Below are positions 4,686-6,146 of a stretch of 6,146 nt of DNA, one piece after another. A program made the position numbers and the translations under genes. The first letter of the stretch is position 1; the number at the start of each line of letters is the position of its first letter. Under the pieces are notes generated by a model. It did no database searches. It was not told where the DNA came from and saw only the letters and a program-made list of their open reading frames with translations. The stretch comes from Deltaproteobacteria bacterium. GTDB taxonomy: Bacteria > Desulfobacterota > Desulfarculia > Desulfarculales > Desulfarculaceae. The stretch is from NCBI GenBank assembly GCA_021815655.1, contig JAKAGJ010000155.1, positions 1-6,146 of the forward strand, given 5' to 3'.

Positions 4686-5306
4686 TTAGGCCTCCGCCTC
4701 GTAAAGACTCAAGGGCCGGGCCGCCTCCAGGCGCGGGCTTAAAAGACCCGCGCCCAGCAGGTCGCCGGCCAGCAAATAGGGGATGCGGGGCCAGGGTTGC
4801 AGGTCAAAGGTGCGGCGGAAGATGTCCTCAAAGAGGTCGCGCACCGCGCGGCCCGCCGAGCCCAGCCAGACCTCGCCGCGCTGGGTGTCCCAGCAGACCT
4901 CGAAGACCTGGGTGGCGGGGGGGGTGCGCCGCAGGAGGTCCAGGCGCACCTTCTCCTTGAGCTCCTCGCGGTCGGCCCGCGACAGGCCCCGCCCCTCGCG
5001 AGCGGCCAGGGCCTTCTTGACCTCCAAGGTGTGGTACTTCTTGATGAGCCCGGCCGGCACCCGCCGGCGGTCCCAGCGCAGGCCCAGCACCACGTAGGGG
5101 TCCAGGGCGTAGGAGGCATAGGCGAAGCTTACGTCAAAGTAGTCGTGGGCCGAAACCCAGCCCACGGCCTGCTCCTCGGTGCTGTCCTCTATGTCCATGA
5201 ACAGGTTGGCCCGGATGCGCCGGTCCACGAAGTCCCAGAAGTCCGGCGGCGTGTCGCCCTTGACCGCATAGCGGCTTAGGCTCAGCGAGCCCTTGATGAG
5301 TCCCAT
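4686..5306 (-). CDS. rdgC: Recombination-associated protein RdgC, short form (206 residues)
   Basis: RdgC binds double-stranded DNA as a ring-shaped dimer and inhibits RecA-mediated strand exchange in Escherichia coli. The N-terminus MGLIKGSLSLSRYAV, the GWVSAHD motif (49-55) and the charged helix region LIKKYHTLEVKKALAAREG (87-105) with LSRADREELKEKVRLDLL (108-125) are typical of the family. They are followed by the strands VFEVCWDTQRGEVWLGS (134-150) and a helix (153-167) ending in WPRIPYLL. At 206 residues it lacks the last third of the roughly 300-residue E. coli protein; the downstream gene appears to supply it. The ATG is preceded by GGGAAGGG. It lies 84 nt after the pmbA gene and ends with TAA three bases before the next ATG. 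Confidence 0.9.
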   Translation of the reverse strand: MGLIKGSLSLSRYAVKGDTPPDFWDFVDRRIRANLFMDIEDSTEEQAVGWVSAHDYFDVSFAYASYALDPYVVLGLRWDRRRVPAGLIKKYHTLEVKKALAAREGRGLSRADREELKEKVRLDLLRRTPPATQVFEVCWDTQRGEVWLGSAGRAVRDLFEDIFRRTFDLQPWPRIPYLLAGDLLGAGLLSPRLEAARPLSLYEAEA

Positions 5307-5341
5307 GGCATGCCCTTCCCTGCTTGATATCCGCGCCCGGA

Positions 5342-5380
5342 AGCCGTCGCCCTACGGGGCCTGGCCTTTGCCCGACGGCT
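5342..5380 (-). terminator. Candidate stem-loop downstream of the PmbA gene
   Basis: AGCCGTCG (5342-5349) is the exact reverse complement of CGACGGCT (5373-5380). The intervening 23 bases contain further GGCC/GGCC pairing potential. It begins 10 nt after the PmbA stop codon in the direction of transcription. There is no T-run after it, so termination may be partial and rdgC could still be read from upstream. I see no convincing separate rdgC promoter. Confidence 0.4.
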
Positions 5381-5390
5381 GCCGCTGACC

Positions 5391-6146
5391 TTACTGCGCG
5401 TTGCCGTCGGGCGCAAGTGAGGCCCCGCTAAGACGCAGCTCCCCAAAAAGCAGGCTGGGGCAGCGGACCTTGGTGTAGGGGAAGGGGTCGTCGCCCACCC
5501 GCCGCAAGGCCGCCCACAACTCGGCGAAATTGCCGGACATGTTCATGCCTTCCACGGCGTGGGCCACCTGCCCTCCCTCCACCCACAGGCCTTGCAGGCC
5601 GTAGGAAAAATCGCCGGTGGTGGAGTTGAAATTGCCGCCCAGGAAGCTGGTCACGGCCAGACCCCGCTCCAGGCCCGCCAGCATCTGCTCAAAACCGCCG
5701 GGCTGGCTGGGGGTCAAGAGCACATTGCTGTTGGAGCCGGTGGTGGGTTTCTGGCCCAGCATGCGGGCGTAATAGGTGTCCAGGTAATAGTTCTGGAGTA
5801 TCCCCTGTTCGATCAGGCCAAAGGGCTGGGCGGCCACGCCCTCGCCGTCATACCAGCGCGAGCCGAAGCCCTGGGGCAAGAGGGGCTGGTCGCTGACGCT
5901 GAGCAGGGGCGCGGCCACGGCCTGGCCCAGGCGCCCCTTGAGATAGCTGCGCTCCTGGTGCAGGGTGGCCCCGCCGAGGCAGCTTAGCAGATCGCCCAGG
6001 AGGCGGGCCGCCGCCTGGTTCTCCACCAGCACCGGGAAGGCCCCCGTCGGGCCGGGGCGGGCGCCCATCTGGCGCAGGGCGCGGGAGGCCGCCGTCTGGG
6101 CCACCTGACCTAGCTGTACCGCCCCGCCCAGGCCCGCCAGGGCGTG
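5391..6146 (-). CDS. pmbA: PmbA/TldE family protein, C-terminal 251 residues (start beyond the window)
   Basis: The frame is open to the right edge (the first visible codon encodes His), so the N-terminal part is missing. A GTG at 6102-6104 is internal and not needed as a start. Visible features, numbered from the edge, include a helix and TGAFPVLVENQAAARLL (34-50), the PmbA/TldD core WYDGEGVAAQPFGLIEQG (98-115) with ILQNYYLDTYYARMLG (116-131), and TTGSNSNVLL (135-144). NSTTGDFSYG (174-183) is followed by GLWVEGGQV and EGMNMSGNF, matching the end of the family. TldD and TldE act together as a protease that processes peptides such as microcin B17 and the CcdA antitoxin. In the complex TldD holds the metal site, while PmbA/TldE lacks the HExxxH motif. 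I do not see that motif here, but only part of the protein is visible. A TldD partner would lie outside the window. Confidence 0.92.
   Translation of the reverse strand, partial: HALAGLGGAVQLGQVAQTAASRALRQMGARPGPTGAFPVLVENQAAARLLGDLLSCLGGATLHQERSYLKGRLGQAVAAPLLSVSDQPLLPQGFGSRWYDGEGVAAQPFGLIEQGILQNYYLDTYYARMLGQKPTTGSNSNVLLTPSQPGGFEQMLAGLERGLAVTSFLGGNFNSTTGDFSYGLQGLWVEGGQVAHAVEGMNMSGNFAELWAALRRVGDDPFPYTKVRCPSLLFGELRLSGASLAPDGNAQ

Noticed and set aside
4686..4688. The TAA between the RdgC genes as a recent nonsense mutation or a sequencing error
   Set aside because: A well-placed GGAGG and ATG follow directly, and the short RdgC length is, as far as I recall, common in this group. The possibility is kept open in the finding but not preferred.
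5559..5987. Plus-strand frame of 142 codons opposite the PmbA gene
   Set aside because: It is an Ala/Gly-rich shadow; the minus strand encodes conserved PmbA/TldE motifs throughout.

Overview
The window is GC-rich, gene-dense bacterial chromosome. GC-rich codon third positions, a short RdgC homologue, a CBS/HPP gene pair and a PmbA-type gene suggest Desulfobacterota (former Deltaproteobacteria, perhaps Desulfarculus-like). That placement is an inference. I saw no tRNA, rRNA, CRISPR array, insertion sequence or phage gene.

Layout. (1) Positions 1-1410, minus strand: the first 470 residues of a multi-PAS sensor with a degenerate receiver-like N-terminus. Its C-terminal part lies beyond the left edge. 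(2) 1411-1786: a 376-base divergent intergenic region rich in signals. It holds a sensor promoter with a perfect TATAAT, a leader hairpin, two tandem near-identical dyads whose centres are 22 bp apart, and a sigma-54-like -24/-12 element. (3) 1787-1933, plus strand: a 48-residue single-helix membrane protein with a strong Shine-Dalgarno site. (4) 1995-3148, minus strand: a translationally coupled pair, a CBS-domain protein followed by an HPP-family membrane protein, with a good sigma-70-type promoter overlapped by a palindrome. A stem-loop lies between the small gene and the HPP gene. (5) 3367-3786, plus strand: a conserved hypothetical soluble protein. (6) 3731-6146, minus strand: a likely co-directional cluster of the C-terminal part of PmbA/TldE, a short RdgC, a 178-residue protein that looks like the missing C-terminal part of RdgC, and a small two-helix membrane protein that overlaps the plus-strand gene tail to tail.

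Two parts deserve attention. The first is the sensor / enhancer-like dyads / sigma-54-like promoter / small membrane protein arrangement. It has the architecture of an activator-dependent sigma-54 regulon whose output is an unrecognised 48-residue protein. The second is the RdgC region, where two adjacent proteins together appear to cover the length of E. coli RdgC. They are read in the same frame and are separated only by one TAA codon and one further codon.
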